Part shown: piece by piece, positions 25,224 through 32,952 of the stretch
Numbering within the stretch: the first letter of the stretch is position 1
Layout of the letters: each line of letters starts with the position of its first letter
NCBI RefSeq assembly: GCF_900230195.1
Contig: NZ_OCNE01000013.1
Location: 124,001 to 188,000, forward strand
Source: Streptomyces zhaozhouensis
GTDB lineage: Bacteria > Actinomycetota > Actinomycetes > Streptomycetales > Streptomycetaceae
DNA: 64,000 nucleotides
Direction: 5' to 3'
The notes under the pieces: model-generated
Database searches by the model: none
The model's input: only the letters and a program-made list of their open reading frames with translations
Told to the model about the DNA's origin: nothing
Translations under genes and position numbers: made by a program

Positions 25224-26003
25224 ATGACCCGCATGGCCGCAGCCGGGAATGCACGCACCGACCACGTCGCGCGGAACCGAGCCCACTGGGACGAGGAACG
25301 CGCCGCCTACCACGCGCCGTTGGCCCGCGCGCACTGGGCACAGCGGGAGCCGACCTGGGGGCTGTGGGCGACGCCCGAGTCCCGGGCGCGGCTGATCCCC
25401 GAGGACATCGCGGGCCGGGACGTGGTCGAACTCGGCTGCGGAACGGGCTATGTGTCGGCCTGGCTCGCCCGCGCCGGGGCGCGTCCGGTCGCGGTCGACG
25501 TCTCCGCCGCCCAGTTGGCCACCGCGCGGGAGCTGCGCGAGGAGTTCGGCCTCGCCGTTCAGCTGGTGCTCGCCGACGCCGAGCGGGTGCCGCTGCGCGG
25601 CGGCCGGTTCTCGCTGGTGATCAGCGACTACGGCGCCTCCCTCTGGTGCGACCCGCACCGATGGATCGCCGAGGCGGCCCGGCTGCTGGAGCCGGGCGGG
25701 CGGCTGGCGTTCAGCCGGCGCTCCCCGTTCTTCGCCGCCTGCCGGCCGGAGGAGGGCCCCGCCGGCGCCCGGCTGCTGCGGCCCTACTTCGGATCGTCGC
25801 GCCTGCCGCACGGCGGCGGCGTCGAGTTCACCCTGTCGCACGGGGAACTGGTCCGTCTGCTGCGGGAGAACGGCTTCACGGTGGACGACCTGATCGAGGT
25901 CGCCGCGCCGGAGGCGGGCGCGCGCGACTACCCGGAGGTGACCGCCGCGTGGGCCAGGCGCTGGCCGAGCGAGGAGCTGTGGAAGGCCACCCTGACCGGG
26001 TGA
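25224..26003 (+). CDS. Class I SAM-dependent methyltransferase
   Basis: 259 residues. Motif I VVELGCGTGYVSAWLARAG, motif II-like PVAVDVSAAQLATAR, LADAERVPLRGGRFSLVISDYGASLWCDP and RLLEPGGRLAF are in the usual order. The substrate is unknown; such enzymes in streptomycetes are often ubiquinone/menaquinone-like or small-molecule methylases. No ribosome-binding site is clear for either candidate ATG (25224 or 25233). It follows the fucose genes by 80 bases but does not belong to that pathway in an obvious way. Confidence 0.85.
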   Translation: MTRMAAAGNARTDHVARNRAHWDEERAAYHAPLARAHWAQREPTWGLWATPESRARLIPEDIAGRDVVELGCGTGYVSAWLARAGARPVAVDVSAAQLATARELREEFGLAVQLVLADAERVPLRGGRFSLVISDYGASLWCDPHRWIAEAARLLEPGGRLAFSRRSPFFAACRPEEGPAGARLLRPYFGSSRLPHGGGVEFTLSHGELVRLLRENGFTVDDLIEVAAPEAGARDYPEVTAAWARRWPSEELWKATLTG

Positions 26004-26022
26004 CCCGCCCGCCCGCGTTCTC

Positions 26023-26529
26023 TCAGCTCTCCCGCCAGCCCAGCTTGATCAGCCGGTTCCTCGCGTCCTCCGCGACCTCCGGGTCGGCGACCACGTCGTA
26101 GTGCGCGGCGACGATCCGGCTCCGGGAGGCGAAGTCCCGTCGGCCGCCGGTCATCGCGTGGCCGGCGAAGCCGAAGACGGCACCGAAGAGCGCGCCGTAG
26201 ACCACGCCGCTGACGATCAGCAGCAGCACGCTCGCCCCGCCGCCGGCGAAGAGCGAGAGCAACAGGCCGATCAGCAGTCCGAACCAGGCCCCCGCGCCCG
26301 CGCCGGCGCCGGCCGCCCTGCCCCGGGTCAGCCGGCCCAGCACCGTCTCCACCATCCGCAGGTCGGTGCCCACGATGGCGGTGCGCTCCACCGGGAAGTG
26401 CTCGTCGGAGAGGAAGTCCACGGCGCGCTGCGCACCCGGGTAGTCGGGATAGGACCCCACCACCGGCCGGCCGGCCGCCGCGTCGGCTTCCTCGACCGGG
26501 ACCTGCTGGAACATCGACGTCCTGGACAT
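26023..26529 (-). CDS. General-stress-like membrane protein (17M/DUF1269-type fold)
   Basis: 168 residues. An N-terminal ferredoxin-like part (VVGSYPDYPGAQRAVDFLSDEHFPVERTAIVGTDL) is the general stress protein 17M-type domain. It is followed by two glycine-rich transmembrane helices (GAGAGAWFGLLIGLLLSLFAGG and LLLIVSGVVYGALFGAVFGFAGHAM) and a short soluble end. AAGGGAG stands before the ATG at 26529. A SigB-like promoter match lies upstream (26615-26640), which would fit a stress role. Molecular function is not known for this family. Confidence 0.85.
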   Translation of the reverse strand: MSRTSMFQQVPVEEADAAAGRPVVGSYPDYPGAQRAVDFLSDEHFPVERTAIVGTDLRMVETVLGRLTRGRAAGAGAGAGAWFGLLIGLLLSLFAGGGASVLLLIVSGVVYGALFGAVFGFAGHAMTGGRRDFASRSRIVAAHYDVVADPEVAEDARNRLIKLGWRES

Positions 26530-26558
26530 CCGGAGGGCTCCCTTCACCGTGCTTCCCC

Positions 26559-26577
26559 GCCCGGCGCTCCGCCGGGC
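26559..26577 (-). terminator. Hairpin after the DUF3224 gene
   Basis: Perfect 8-bp stem GCCCGGCG/CGCCGGGC with a 3-base loop, between the DUF3224 gene and the next minus-strand gene. It would end the former, or lie in the leader of the latter. Confidence 0.5.
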
Positions 26578-26614
26578 GTCGCCTCGCCGGCCCCCGTGCC
26601 GCCGAGCCCTCCGG

Positions 26615-26640
26615 GTACCCGGTCGCCCGGCCGGCTACCC
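26615..26640 (-). promoter_or_regulatory. Possible SigB-type promoter
   Basis: On the minus strand GGGT, 16 bases, GGGTAC, matching the Streptomyces SigB consensus GNNT-N14-16-GGGTAY, about 85 bases before the general-stress-like gene. In DNA this rich in G such matches arise by chance, so this is only suggestive. Confidence 0.3.
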
Positions 26641-27096
26641 GGCCTCGGGCAGGGCGGGCAGGGAGTAGCCGAAGGCGAGGGGAACGACCTGGGTACCGGG
26701 CTCGTAGACATAGCCCCCCGCGCCCGTCAGCCCCGCGAGCTCGCCCGTGCCGCTGCCGGGCATCACGGTGAACTCGCAGGTCAGCGACTGGTCCGCCGCG
26801 AAGGTGCCGTGCTCGGCGAGCACGAAGGAGCCGGCGCGCCCGTCCAGCCTCCCGGTCACCAGCTGCAGCCCGGAGAAGCCGCCGGTGCCGTCCGGGAAGT
26901 AGGTGATGGCGTAGGCGCTCAGCCCCTCGCCCTCGATGCCTCCCGCGTAGCTGTTGCGCACCGTGGCGTTGGCCAGTTTCGGGCCCTCCGCGCCCTCCGG
27001 GGAGAGCTGGTGCTCCTGCCAGTCGGCGTGGCGGAACGTGCCGGCGATCCGGACGGCGTGGGCGGCGAGGGCGCGGTCGATCGAGGTGGTGGACAT
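26635..27096 (-). CDS. DUF3224 domain protein
   Basis: 153-residue single-domain protein of the DUF3224 family, a small beta-barrel of unknown function related in fold to allene oxide cyclase. Marks: SAYAITYFPDGTGGFSGLQLVTGRLDGRAGSFVLAEHGTF and VMPGSGTGELAGLTGAGGY. AGGAGAT lies 5 bases before the ATG. It diverges from a YafY/WYL regulator across a perfect 14-bp inverted repeat and is almost certainly that regulator's target. Catalytic activity is not established. Confidence 0.9.
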   Translation of the reverse strand: MSTTSIDRALAAHAVRIAGTFRHADWQEHQLSPEGAEGPKLANATVRNSYAGGIEGEGLSAYAITYFPDGTGGFSGLQLVTGRLDGRAGSFVLAEHGTFAADQSLTCEFTVMPGSGTGELAGLTGAGGYVYEPGTQVVPLAFGYSLPALPEAG

Positions 27097-27154
27097 GTTG
27101 ATCTCCTGGGTTGGCCGACATGACCGTTCCATGTCGTGCGCCGACCACTCTGTT

Positions 27155-27187
27155 CGCCGTACCTGACATCTTCTGTCAGGTACGGCG
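27155..27187. promoter_or_regulatory. Perfect 14-bp inverted repeat operator (YafY/DUF3224)
   Basis: CGCCGTACCTGACA, 5 bases, TGTCAGGTACGGCG: a perfect dyad filling the space between the divergent DUF3224 and WYL-regulator genes and ending 5 bases before the regulator's ATG. Its position over both promoters marks it as an operator rather than a terminator. Confidence 0.7.
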
Positions 27188-27192
27188 TCACA

Positions 27193-28200
27193 ATGGGGGA
27201 TGTGCGCGCCGACCGACTGCTCTCGTTGATCCTGCTGCTCCAGAACCGGGGACGGCTGACCGCCCCGGAGCTGGCGGCCGAGCTTGAGGTGTCGGTGCGG
27301 ACCGTCTACCGCGACGTGGAGGCGCTGGCCGGCTCCGGCGTGCCGGTGGTCGCCGACCGGGGGCCGGCCGGCGGGTTCCGGCTGCTGGAGGGGTACCGGA
27401 CCCGGCTGACCGGACTGACCGACGGGCAGGCCGAATCCCTCTTCCTGGCCGGGGTGCCGGGCGCCGCGCGGGAGTTGGGGCTGGGCGCCGAGCTGGCGGC
27501 CGCGCAGCTGAAGCTCCGCGCCGCGCTCCCCGCCGAGCTGGCCGAGCGTGCCGAGCGGGTCGCGGAACGCTTCCACCTCGACGCCCCCGGCTGGTTCCGG
27601 GAGAGCGAGCCCGTGCCCCAACTGGCCACCCTCGCCCGCGCCGTCTGGGAGCAGTTGCCGGCCCGCGCCCACTACCGGGGCTGGCGCCGGGAGGGGGAAC
27701 GGGAGCTGTGGCCGCTCGGCCTGGTCCTCAAGGGCGGGATCTGGTACCTGATGGCCCTGCGCCGCCGTCCCGGGGAGGAGGAACGGCAGGTGCGCGGCTA
27801 CCGGGTGGCGCGCTTCACCGGGGTGCGGCTGGGGGACGAGCGCTTCGAGCGCCCGGAGGGCTTCGAACTCGCCGCGCACTGGGAGGAGTTCACCCGACGC
27901 CTGGCGGCCCACCGCTTCCACGGGGTGGCGCGGCTGCGGATCTCGCCGCGTGCGGCCCGGTTGCTCCCCATGTTCTTCGGCGCCGCCGGCGTCGAGGCCG
28001 TGGCGGCGGCGGGACCCGAGGACGGGCTGGGCTGGCGCGTCGTGGAACTGCCCGTGGAGTCCCGGGCGATCGCGGTCGGCGACCTGCTGCGACTGGGCGA
28101 GGACGCCGAGGTGCTCGGGCCGCCCGAGCTGCGCGCCGCCGTCGCGGAGGCCGTTCACGGGCTGGCTCGTCGGTACGCGCGGGAGACGGCGGACGGCTGA
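27193..28200 (+). CDS. YafY-type transcriptional regulator with HTH and WYL domains
   Basis: 335 residues. The N-terminal HTH (LILLLQNRGRLTAPELAAELEVSVRTVYRDVEALAGSGVPV) is the DeoR-like YafY type. The central WYL domain includes YRGWRREGERELWPLGLVLKGGIWYLMALRR and a WCX-like C-terminus. WYL regulators sense small ligands or nucleic-acid fragments. The ATG at 27193 lies 5 bases after the dyad and has no ribosome-binding site, so a leaderless message is likely; a longer frame upstream would read through the operator. It should control itself and DUF3224. Confidence 0.9.
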   Translation: MGDVRADRLLSLILLLQNRGRLTAPELAAELEVSVRTVYRDVEALAGSGVPVVADRGPAGGFRLLEGYRTRLTGLTDGQAESLFLAGVPGAARELGLGAELAAAQLKLRAALPAELAERAERVAERFHLDAPGWFRESEPVPQLATLARAVWEQLPARAHYRGWRREGERELWPLGLVLKGGIWYLMALRRRPGEEERQVRGYRVARFTGVRLGDERFERPEGFELAAHWEEFTRRLAAHRFHGVARLRISPRAARLLPMFFGAAGVEAVAAAGPEDGLGWRVVELPVESRAIAVGDLLRLGEDAEVLGPPELRAAVAEAVHGLARRYARETADG

Positions 28201-28337
28201 CCCCGTGATCTGGCCGGAACCCGTCGGTGCGACAGTGCGCCAAACCGGCGCGAACCGCGCGACGAGCGCCCGGCGTTCCCGCGTATGCCCCCGTGCGTTG
28301 CCGCACGAAGGGGCTCGTGTCGTTCACCGTGCGCCGG

Positions 28338-28350
28338 TAGATTCCCGGCC
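28338..28350 (+). promoter_or_regulatory. -10 box of a leaderless promoter
   Basis: TAGATT (28338-28343) followed by 7 bases and then the ATG at 28351, the typical spacing for leaderless transcripts in actinobacteria. A dyad CGTGCG-4-CGCACG lies some 45 bases upstream. Confidence 0.45.
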
Positions 28351-29091
28351 ATGGATGACGAAGCGTTTCTGTTCGTGGCCGCGGTGACCGGCACCGCGTT
28401 GGTCGCCCTCGCGCTGGGTGCGGCGCTGCGCGGCCGGCTGGCCGCCCGCGCCCGGCGCCGGCGACAGAACTTCTTCGGGCTCCCCGACAACTCCGAGTGC
28501 CTGCTGGTCGTCGGCCTCGACGCCACGGCCGACGGCGCGGTCTCCCGTGGCGACGTGCTGGCCCTGATGGAACTGTCCGCCGTGGTCAGGGACTCCGGTG
28601 CCACGGCCCAGCTGGTCTCGGGGGAGGGTGCGCAGCAGAGCCTGGGGGAACGCACGGAGTTCTGCCTCGGCGGACCGGTCGCCAACCGGCGCACGGCCGC
28701 GCATCTCGCGAGCCTGCTCCCCGGCGTGCTGGTGGACACCGAGGGGGAGGGGCCCGACCGCGGGGCGCTGCACATCGGCAGCGAGCGCTACCGGTTGGAG
28801 CCCGGCGTCACCGAGTACGTCCTGCTGGCCCGGCTCACCGCCGGGGAGGGGGAGCGCCCGGTCTTCCTCGTCTGCGGCCAGCGCGCCGTCACCCACCAGG
28901 CGGCCACCCGCCATCTCGCCCGGCACCATGTGCGGCTGGCGCGGAAGCACGGCACCTCCGGCACCTTCTGCCTGCTGCTCAAGGTCGCCAACTCCCAGGC
29001 ATACGGCGCGGATGTGGTGGAAACGGTCGCCGATGTCACCAAGGCGGCCACCAGTCGGCCATCGAAGCTCACCACCAGTAAGGAACTCTGA
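28351..29091 (+). CDS. Membrane-anchored protein of unknown function
   Basis: 246 residues. One N-terminal transmembrane helix (residues about 6-24, FLFVAAVTGTALVALALGAAL) and a basic stretch (RGRLAARARRRR) are followed by a soluble domain of about 200 residues with alternating strands and helices (ECLLVVGLDA, RPVFLVCGQRAVTHQAATRHLARHHVRLARKHG, FCLLLKV). The His-rich HQAATRHLARHH segment is notable. No family recognised with certainty; similar orphan proteins are common in Streptomyces next to GntR regulators. The next gene starts 60 bases later. Confidence 0.75.
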   Translation: MDDEAFLFVAAVTGTALVALALGAALRGRLAARARRRRQNFFGLPDNSECLLVVGLDATADGAVSRGDVLALMELSAVVRDSGATAQLVSGEGAQQSLGERTEFCLGGPVANRRTAAHLASLLPGVLVDTEGEGPDRGALHIGSERYRLEPGVTEYVLLARLTAGEGERPVFLVCGQRAVTHQAATRHLARHHVRLARKHGTSGTFCLLLKVANSQAYGADVVETVADVTKAATSRPSKLTTSKEL

Positions 29092-29152
29092 CGCGGTGTG
29101 ACGTAGCCTGTGCGGGCGGGGACGGACGCCTCCGTGGAAAGGGAGTTCCTGG

Positions 29153-29917
29153 ATGGGCGACAGCCGGCCGATGTACCAGCGCATCGCGGACGATCTGCGT
29201 CGCCAGATCGACGAGGGGGCACTCCGGGTGGGGGCCCGCATCCCCTCCCGGGCCGAGCTGAAGCGTACCTACGGGGCCAGCGACCAGACGGTGGACCGCG
29301 CGGTCCGGGTCCTCAAGGCGGCGGGGTACGCCACCGGTCAGTTCGGGCGCGGGGTCTTCGTCAGCGACCGGGCGCCCATCGGCGCGCTGCTGCGGTCCAC
29401 CGACACCGTGGACTCGCCGCTGGCCGCCGGGGTGACCGCGCTGGTCGGCGAGTGGGCCGACCAGCCGGAGATCACCTGGGAGGCCGTCTCCACGGCCACG
29501 GTCGCCCCGCCCGGCATCGCCGAGCGGCTCGGCGTCGCCCAGGGCGAGCGGGTGATGTGTACCCAGTACGAGTACCTGGCGGATCGCCGCCCGCTGCAAC
29601 TCGCCACCAGCTGGGAGCCGTTGGCCCTCACCGAGAACACCGACGTGGCCTACCCGGAGCGCGGCCCGTACGCCAGGCGCGGGGTGCGGGGCAGGTTCGC
29701 CGCCATCGGGGTGCGGGTGGTGCGGGCGCGGGAGGTGGTCGGCTCCCGGCCGGCCACGGGTGCCGAGGCCGAGGCGCTCGGCTGCTCCCCGGGGCAGTGC
29801 GTCACGGCGGTGGAGCGCACCCACTACGACGCGGACGACCGTGCCGTCGAGACCTCCGACACGGTCGTCCCGGGGGACCGATGGCGGCTGGAGTACGTCA
29901 TCCCGTTCGGCGGCTGA
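29153..29917 (+). CDS. GntR/HutC-type transcriptional regulator
   Basis: 254 residues. The winged helix (YQRIADDLRRQIDEGALRVGARIPSRAELKRTYGASDQTVDRAVRVLKAAGY) is followed by a UTRA ligand-binding domain (ERVMCTQYEYLADRRPLQLATSWEPLALTENT, GSRPATGAEAEALG). Streptomycetes hold many such regulators. The last residues (RLEYVIPFGG) are usual for this subgroup. GGGAG lies 8 bases before the ATG. Target is not evident; the nearest candidate is the membrane protein just upstream. Confidence 0.9.
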   Translation: MGDSRPMYQRIADDLRRQIDEGALRVGARIPSRAELKRTYGASDQTVDRAVRVLKAAGYATGQFGRGVFVSDRAPIGALLRSTDTVDSPLAAGVTALVGEWADQPEITWEAVSTATVAPPGIAERLGVAQGERVMCTQYEYLADRRPLQLATSWEPLALTENTDVAYPERGPYARRGVRGRFAAIGVRVVRAREVVGSRPATGAEAEALGCSPGQCVTAVERTHYDADDRAVETSDTVVPGDRWRLEYVIPFGG

Positions 29918-29947
29918 GGCCGCCGGGACCACTCCCGTCCCGGCCCG

Positions 29948-30370
29948 TCAGGTCTCGGCCACCTCGGCGAAGACCTGCGACAGCTCCGGTGCGCCCGCCT
30001 CCGCCCACTCCCGGCCCACCGCCGTCACGTCGACCCGGCGGCCCGAGGCCATCACGACCACGGGCCGGCCGTCGGGCCCCGGGCCCCAGCGGGCGCCGGG
30101 CACGCAGCGCACGATCACCGTGCCGAGGTAGAGGCCGGCGTCGTTGCCCAGCCACGGCAACTCCTCGGGGTCGTCCCGCCATCGGGGCTTCAGCTGGTCC
30201 AACGCCTCAAGGGAGACCGGGGTGTCGGCCAGGACGAGCCCCGCCCGCTGCGCCCGGTCCCGCAGCAGCTCGCACTCGGCGAGCAACGCGGCCACCCCTT
30301 CGGTGTCCGACCAGGCGTCGGTCACGGTCGTCGTCCGCCTGCGCCAGTTGTCCAGGAAAGGGATGTTCAT
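29948..30370 (-). CDS. Conserved small protein (DUF6278-like)
   Basis: 140-residue cytoplasmic protein: MNIPFLDNWRRR, LLAECELLRDRAQRAGLVL, SLEALDQLKPRWRDDPEELPWLGNDAGLYLGTVIVR, SGRRVDVTAVGREWA. I believe this is the actinobacterial DUF6278 family, whose function is unknown; the name is from memory. ATG 30370 was chosen because family sequence starts there. Stands alone, tail to tail with the GntR gene. Confidence 0.8.
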   Translation of the reverse strand: MNIPFLDNWRRRTTTVTDAWSDTEGVAALLAECELLRDRAQRAGLVLADTPVSLEALDQLKPRWRDDPEELPWLGNDAGLYLGTVIVRCVPGARWGPGPDGRPVVVMASGRRVDVTAVGREWAEAGAPELSQVFAEVAET

Positions 30371-30515
30371 GTCCCAAGGGTCGCACTCCGGACACCGAAC
30401 GGTGGCCTCGGCGCGCGGTTCGCGCCACCCTCCGTTCACAAACTCCGCTCGACGCGGGGCCACTTGGCGGGGCGGGCCGGCGGCGGCGACCACCCGGCCG
30501 CGCCCCGGGAGAGGC

Positions 30516-31304
30516 TCAGTCCGCCTCCAGGGCGAGGTCCACGACCACCGGCGCGTGGTCGGAGGCGCCCTTGCCCTTGCGCTCCTCCCGGTCCACATAC
30601 GCGTCCGAGACGGCGGCGGTGAACGGCGCGTTGCCGTAGACCAGGTCGATCCGCATCCCCCGGTTCTTCGGGAAGCACAGCTGCCGGTAGTCCCAGTACG
30701 TGAACGGGCGGTCGTACTTCAACGGCCGCGGCACCACGTCCGTCAGCCCCGTGCCGCGCAGCTCCGTCAGCGCGGTGCGCTCCGCCTCGGTCACGTGGGT
30801 GGCGCCCTCGAACCGCGCGATGTCGTAGACGTCGTGGTCCGTCGGCGCCACGTTGAAGTCGCCGAGCACCGCGAACGGCGTGCGGCCCGCCGCGTCCCGG
30901 GCGACGGTCTCGCGCAGGGCCGAGAACCAGGCCAGCTTGTAGGCGAAGTGCTCGTGCCCCACCTCGCGTCCGTTCGGCACGTAGACCGACCAGACGCGCA
31001 CCCCGCCGCAGGTGGCCGCGACCGCGCGGGGCTCGGCCGAGCCGTTGAACGCCGGGCCGCCGGTGAGGCCGCGCGTGACGTCGGTCAGCCCGACCCGGGA
31101 GAGGACGGCCACGCCGTTCCACCGGCCGTCGGCGTGGACCGCGGCCTCGTAGCCCGCGGCGCGCAGCGGCTCGGCCGGGAAGGCGGCGGCGTCGCACTTC
31201 AGCTCCTGGAGGCAGAGCACGTCGGTCTGGCTCCGCTCCAGCCAGGCGAGCAGCCGCTCCAGCCGCACGGTGATCGAGTTGACGTTCCAGGTGGCGATGC
31301 GCAT
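30516..31304 (-). CDS. xthA: Exodeoxyribonuclease III (AP endonuclease)
   Basis: 262-residue DNA repair nuclease of the exonuclease III/EEP family, acting at abasic sites and 3' blocked ends. The catalytic residues are visible: Asn7 in WNVNS, Glu34 in LQELK, GDFNVAP with Asp and Asn, and the C-terminal SDHAPV with Asp-His. FTYWDYRQLCFPKNRGMRIDLVY is the usual DNA-binding loop. Length is normal. Next gene in the same direction starts 54 bases upstream. Confidence 0.95.
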   Translation of the reverse strand: MRIATWNVNSITVRLERLLAWLERSQTDVLCLQELKCDAAAFPAEPLRAAGYEAAVHADGRWNGVAVLSRVGLTDVTRGLTGGPAFNGSAEPRAVAATCGGVRVWSVYVPNGREVGHEHFAYKLAWFSALRETVARDAAGRTPFAVLGDFNVAPTDHDVYDIARFEGATHVTEAERTALTELRGTGLTDVVPRPLKYDRPFTYWDYRQLCFPKNRGMRIDLVYGNAPFTAAVSDAYVDREERKGKGASDHAPVVVDLALEAD

Positions 31305-31358
31305 GACGGCTCTCTCGGGGATTCGGTGGTCGCTCGGGGATCGCGAGGGGGGGCGGGG

Positions 31359-32006
31359 TCAGGCGAGGGTGACGGACTCGCCCGGCGCCAGCCTGGCGTA
31401 CTCGGTGGAGCCGACGCCGGGGCCCTGGGGGCCCATGTTCCGCCCGTAGACGGTGAGGCCGACGTCGGAGAGCAGCCCGTCGTGCACGGCGAAGGCGCGG
31501 CGCGGGGCCAGCTCACGGACGTAGTCGACGACCTCGGAGAACTTGCTCCAAGGGGCGGCCAGCGGCAGCAGCAGCGTCTCCACGGGCCGGCCGGGGACGG
31601 TGAACGCGTCCCCGGGGTGGAAGACCGCGCCGTCCACCAGGAAGCCGACGTTGGCCACCCGCGGGAGGTCGGGGTGGATCACCGCGTGCAGCTCGCCGTG
31701 GACCTCGACCGAGAAGCCGGCGATCTCCAGGACGTCTCCCCGACCCACCACGCGCACCCGCCCGGGGAAGGCGCCGTCCAGCCGCTCGGCGACGGCGCGC
31801 GGCGCGTGCACCAGCAGCCCCGGGTCGGCCTCCAGCGCGGTGCGCAGCCGGCCCTCGTCGAAGTGGTCGGGGTGCTCGTGGGTGATCAACAGCGCGTCGG
31901 CGCCCACCGCCGCGTCCGGCTCGCTGAACGCGCCGGGGTCGATGACCAGGGTGCGCCCGTCCTCGGTGAGCCGCACACACGCGTGGCCCTTCTTGGTCAG
32001 CTCCAT
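31359..32006 (-). CDS. MBL-fold metal-dependent hydrolase with a damage-type promoter
   Basis: 215 residues of the metallo-beta-lactamase fold, UPF0173-like. The metal motif THEHPDHFD gives HxHxDH; further ligands are in HAVIHPD and FHPGDAF, with AVHDGLLSD near the end. The natural substrate is unknown. ATG 32006 begins at the family's usual MELTKKGHACVRL. CACAAT ends 6 bases before it and CTGTCAGTG stands 8 bases further up, so the gene is probably transcribed as a leaderless message from a RecA-NDp-type promoter. Exonuclease III follows in the same direction, which would fit a DNA-damage link. Confidence 0.88.
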   Translation of the reverse strand: MELTKKGHACVRLTEDGRTLVIDPGAFSEPDAAVGADALLITHEHPDHFDEGRLRTALEADPGLLVHAPRAVAERLDGAFPGRVRVVGRGDVLEIAGFSVEVHGELHAVIHPDLPRVANVGFLVDGAVFHPGDAFTVPGRPVETLLLPLAAPWSKFSEVVDYVRELAPRRAFAVHDGLLSDVGLTVYGRNMGPQGPGVGSTEYARLAPGESVTLA

Positions 32007-32012
32007 GCCGCC

Positions 32013-32035
32013 ATTGTGCACGGGAGCACTGACAG
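32013..32035 (-). promoter_or_regulatory. RecA-NDp-like promoter of the MBL gene
   Basis: Read on the minus strand: CTGTCAGTG, 8 bases, CACAAT, 6 bases, ATG. The first box and the N8 spacing fit the damage-promoter consensus; the -10 has C instead of T at its first position. The first box lies inside one arm of the pssA terminator hairpin. Confidence 0.5.
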
Positions 32036-32063
32036 CCGCCGGGGAGTCCCCGACGGCTGTCAG
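32029..32063 (-). terminator. Long hairpin terminator after pssA
   Basis: CTGACAGCCG pairs with CGGCTGTCAG, and after one mismatch CGGGGA pairs with TCCCCG around a 1-base loop: 16 paired bases in 35. It lies 31 bases past the pssA stop. One arm also carries the GTCAG element of the next promoter. Confidence 0.75.
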
Positions 32064-32094
32064 CGAAGAGTGTGGCGGGCCCCGCCGGGCGGTG

Positions 32095-32952
32095 TCAGGA
32101 CTGGGCGCCGGCGCGGGCCTCGCGACGGTTGTCGCGGAAGGCGAAGACCCGGCGGCACATGGCGAAGAGCGGGATCACCGCGCCCAGCACCAGCTGGAGC
32201 GAGCAGGCGGTCTGGAGCATCAGCAGCCCGCCGGGCGCGTCGAAGGCCCAGGCGGTGAGGAGCGCCATGCTCAACACGATCCACGAGAGCATCGCGACGG
32301 CGAGCGTGCCGCGCGGCTTGGGGTACTCGACCCGGCTCACCATCAGCCACGCGACGCCGCCGATCGCCAGCAGCGTCGGGGTGAAGGGCAGTTCGAGCAG
32401 GACGATGGAGACGACCGTGAGCGCGCCGAAGGGGCTCGGCATCCCCTGGAAGACGCCGTCCGGCATCGTCACACAGGAGAATCGGGCCAGCCGCAGCACC
32501 ACGGCCAGCAGCACCACCGTCGCGGCCAGTGCGGAGAGCGGTTCGTGGACGTCGCCGACCACCATGCCCCAGACCAGCACGAAGTAGGCCGGGGCCAGAC
32601 CGAAACTGATCAGGTCCGACAGGTTGTCGAGCTCCGCGCCCATGGGCGAGGAGCGCAGCTTCCGCGCCACCAGCCCGTCGCAGAGGTCGAAGACCGACGC
32701 CAGCAGCATCAGCAGCACGGCGGTCGCCGCGTTGTTGCGCACCACCCCGGCGTCGCCGCTGTTGGTCAGGTGCGGGATCAGCACGCCGGTGGTGGTGAAG
32801 TAGACGGCGAGAAACCCGCAGGTGGCGTTGAGCAGGGTCAGGGTGTCCGCTATCGACAGCCGCATCGACAACGACATCGTGTCATCGTCGTCGTCGACGT
32901 CCTCCTCGGCGCCGGCCCAGCGTCGGGTGAACTTGCGGTCAATCACGGTCAA
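32095..32952 (-). CDS. pssA: CDP-diacylglycerol-serine O-phosphatidyltransferase
   Basis: Integral membrane enzyme (285 residues) that makes phosphatidylserine from CDP-diacylglycerol. The CDP-alcohol phosphotransferase motif is intact: DGLVARKL...GAELDNLSD around residue 95-115. About eight hydrophobic helices are visible, and the N-terminus is acidic (EEDVDDDDD). The start is TTG at 32952 or GTG at 32946, both inside the end of psd; the TTG gives an overlap of 14 bases. Phosphatidylserine is then turned to phosphatidylethanolamine by Psd, encoded just upstream in the same operon. Confidence 0.95.
   Translation of the reverse strand: MTVIDRKFTRRWAGAEEDVDDDDDTMSLSMRLSIADTLTLLNATCGFLAVYFTTTGVLIPHLTNSGDAGVVRNNAATAVLLMLLASVFDLCDGLVARKLRSSPMGAELDNLSDLISFGLAPAYFVLVWGMVVGDVHEPLSALAATVVLLAVVLRLARFSCVTMPDGVFQGMPSPFGALTVVSIVLLELPFTPTLLAIGGVAWLMVSRVEYPKPRGTLAVAMLSWIVLSMALLTAWAFDAPGGLLMLQTACSLQLVLGAVIPLFAMCRRVFAFRDNRREARAGAQS

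Noticed and set aside
27155..27187. Perfect dyad as a terminator
   Set aside because: It lies between divergent starts, not after a stop codon, so it cannot end either transcript.
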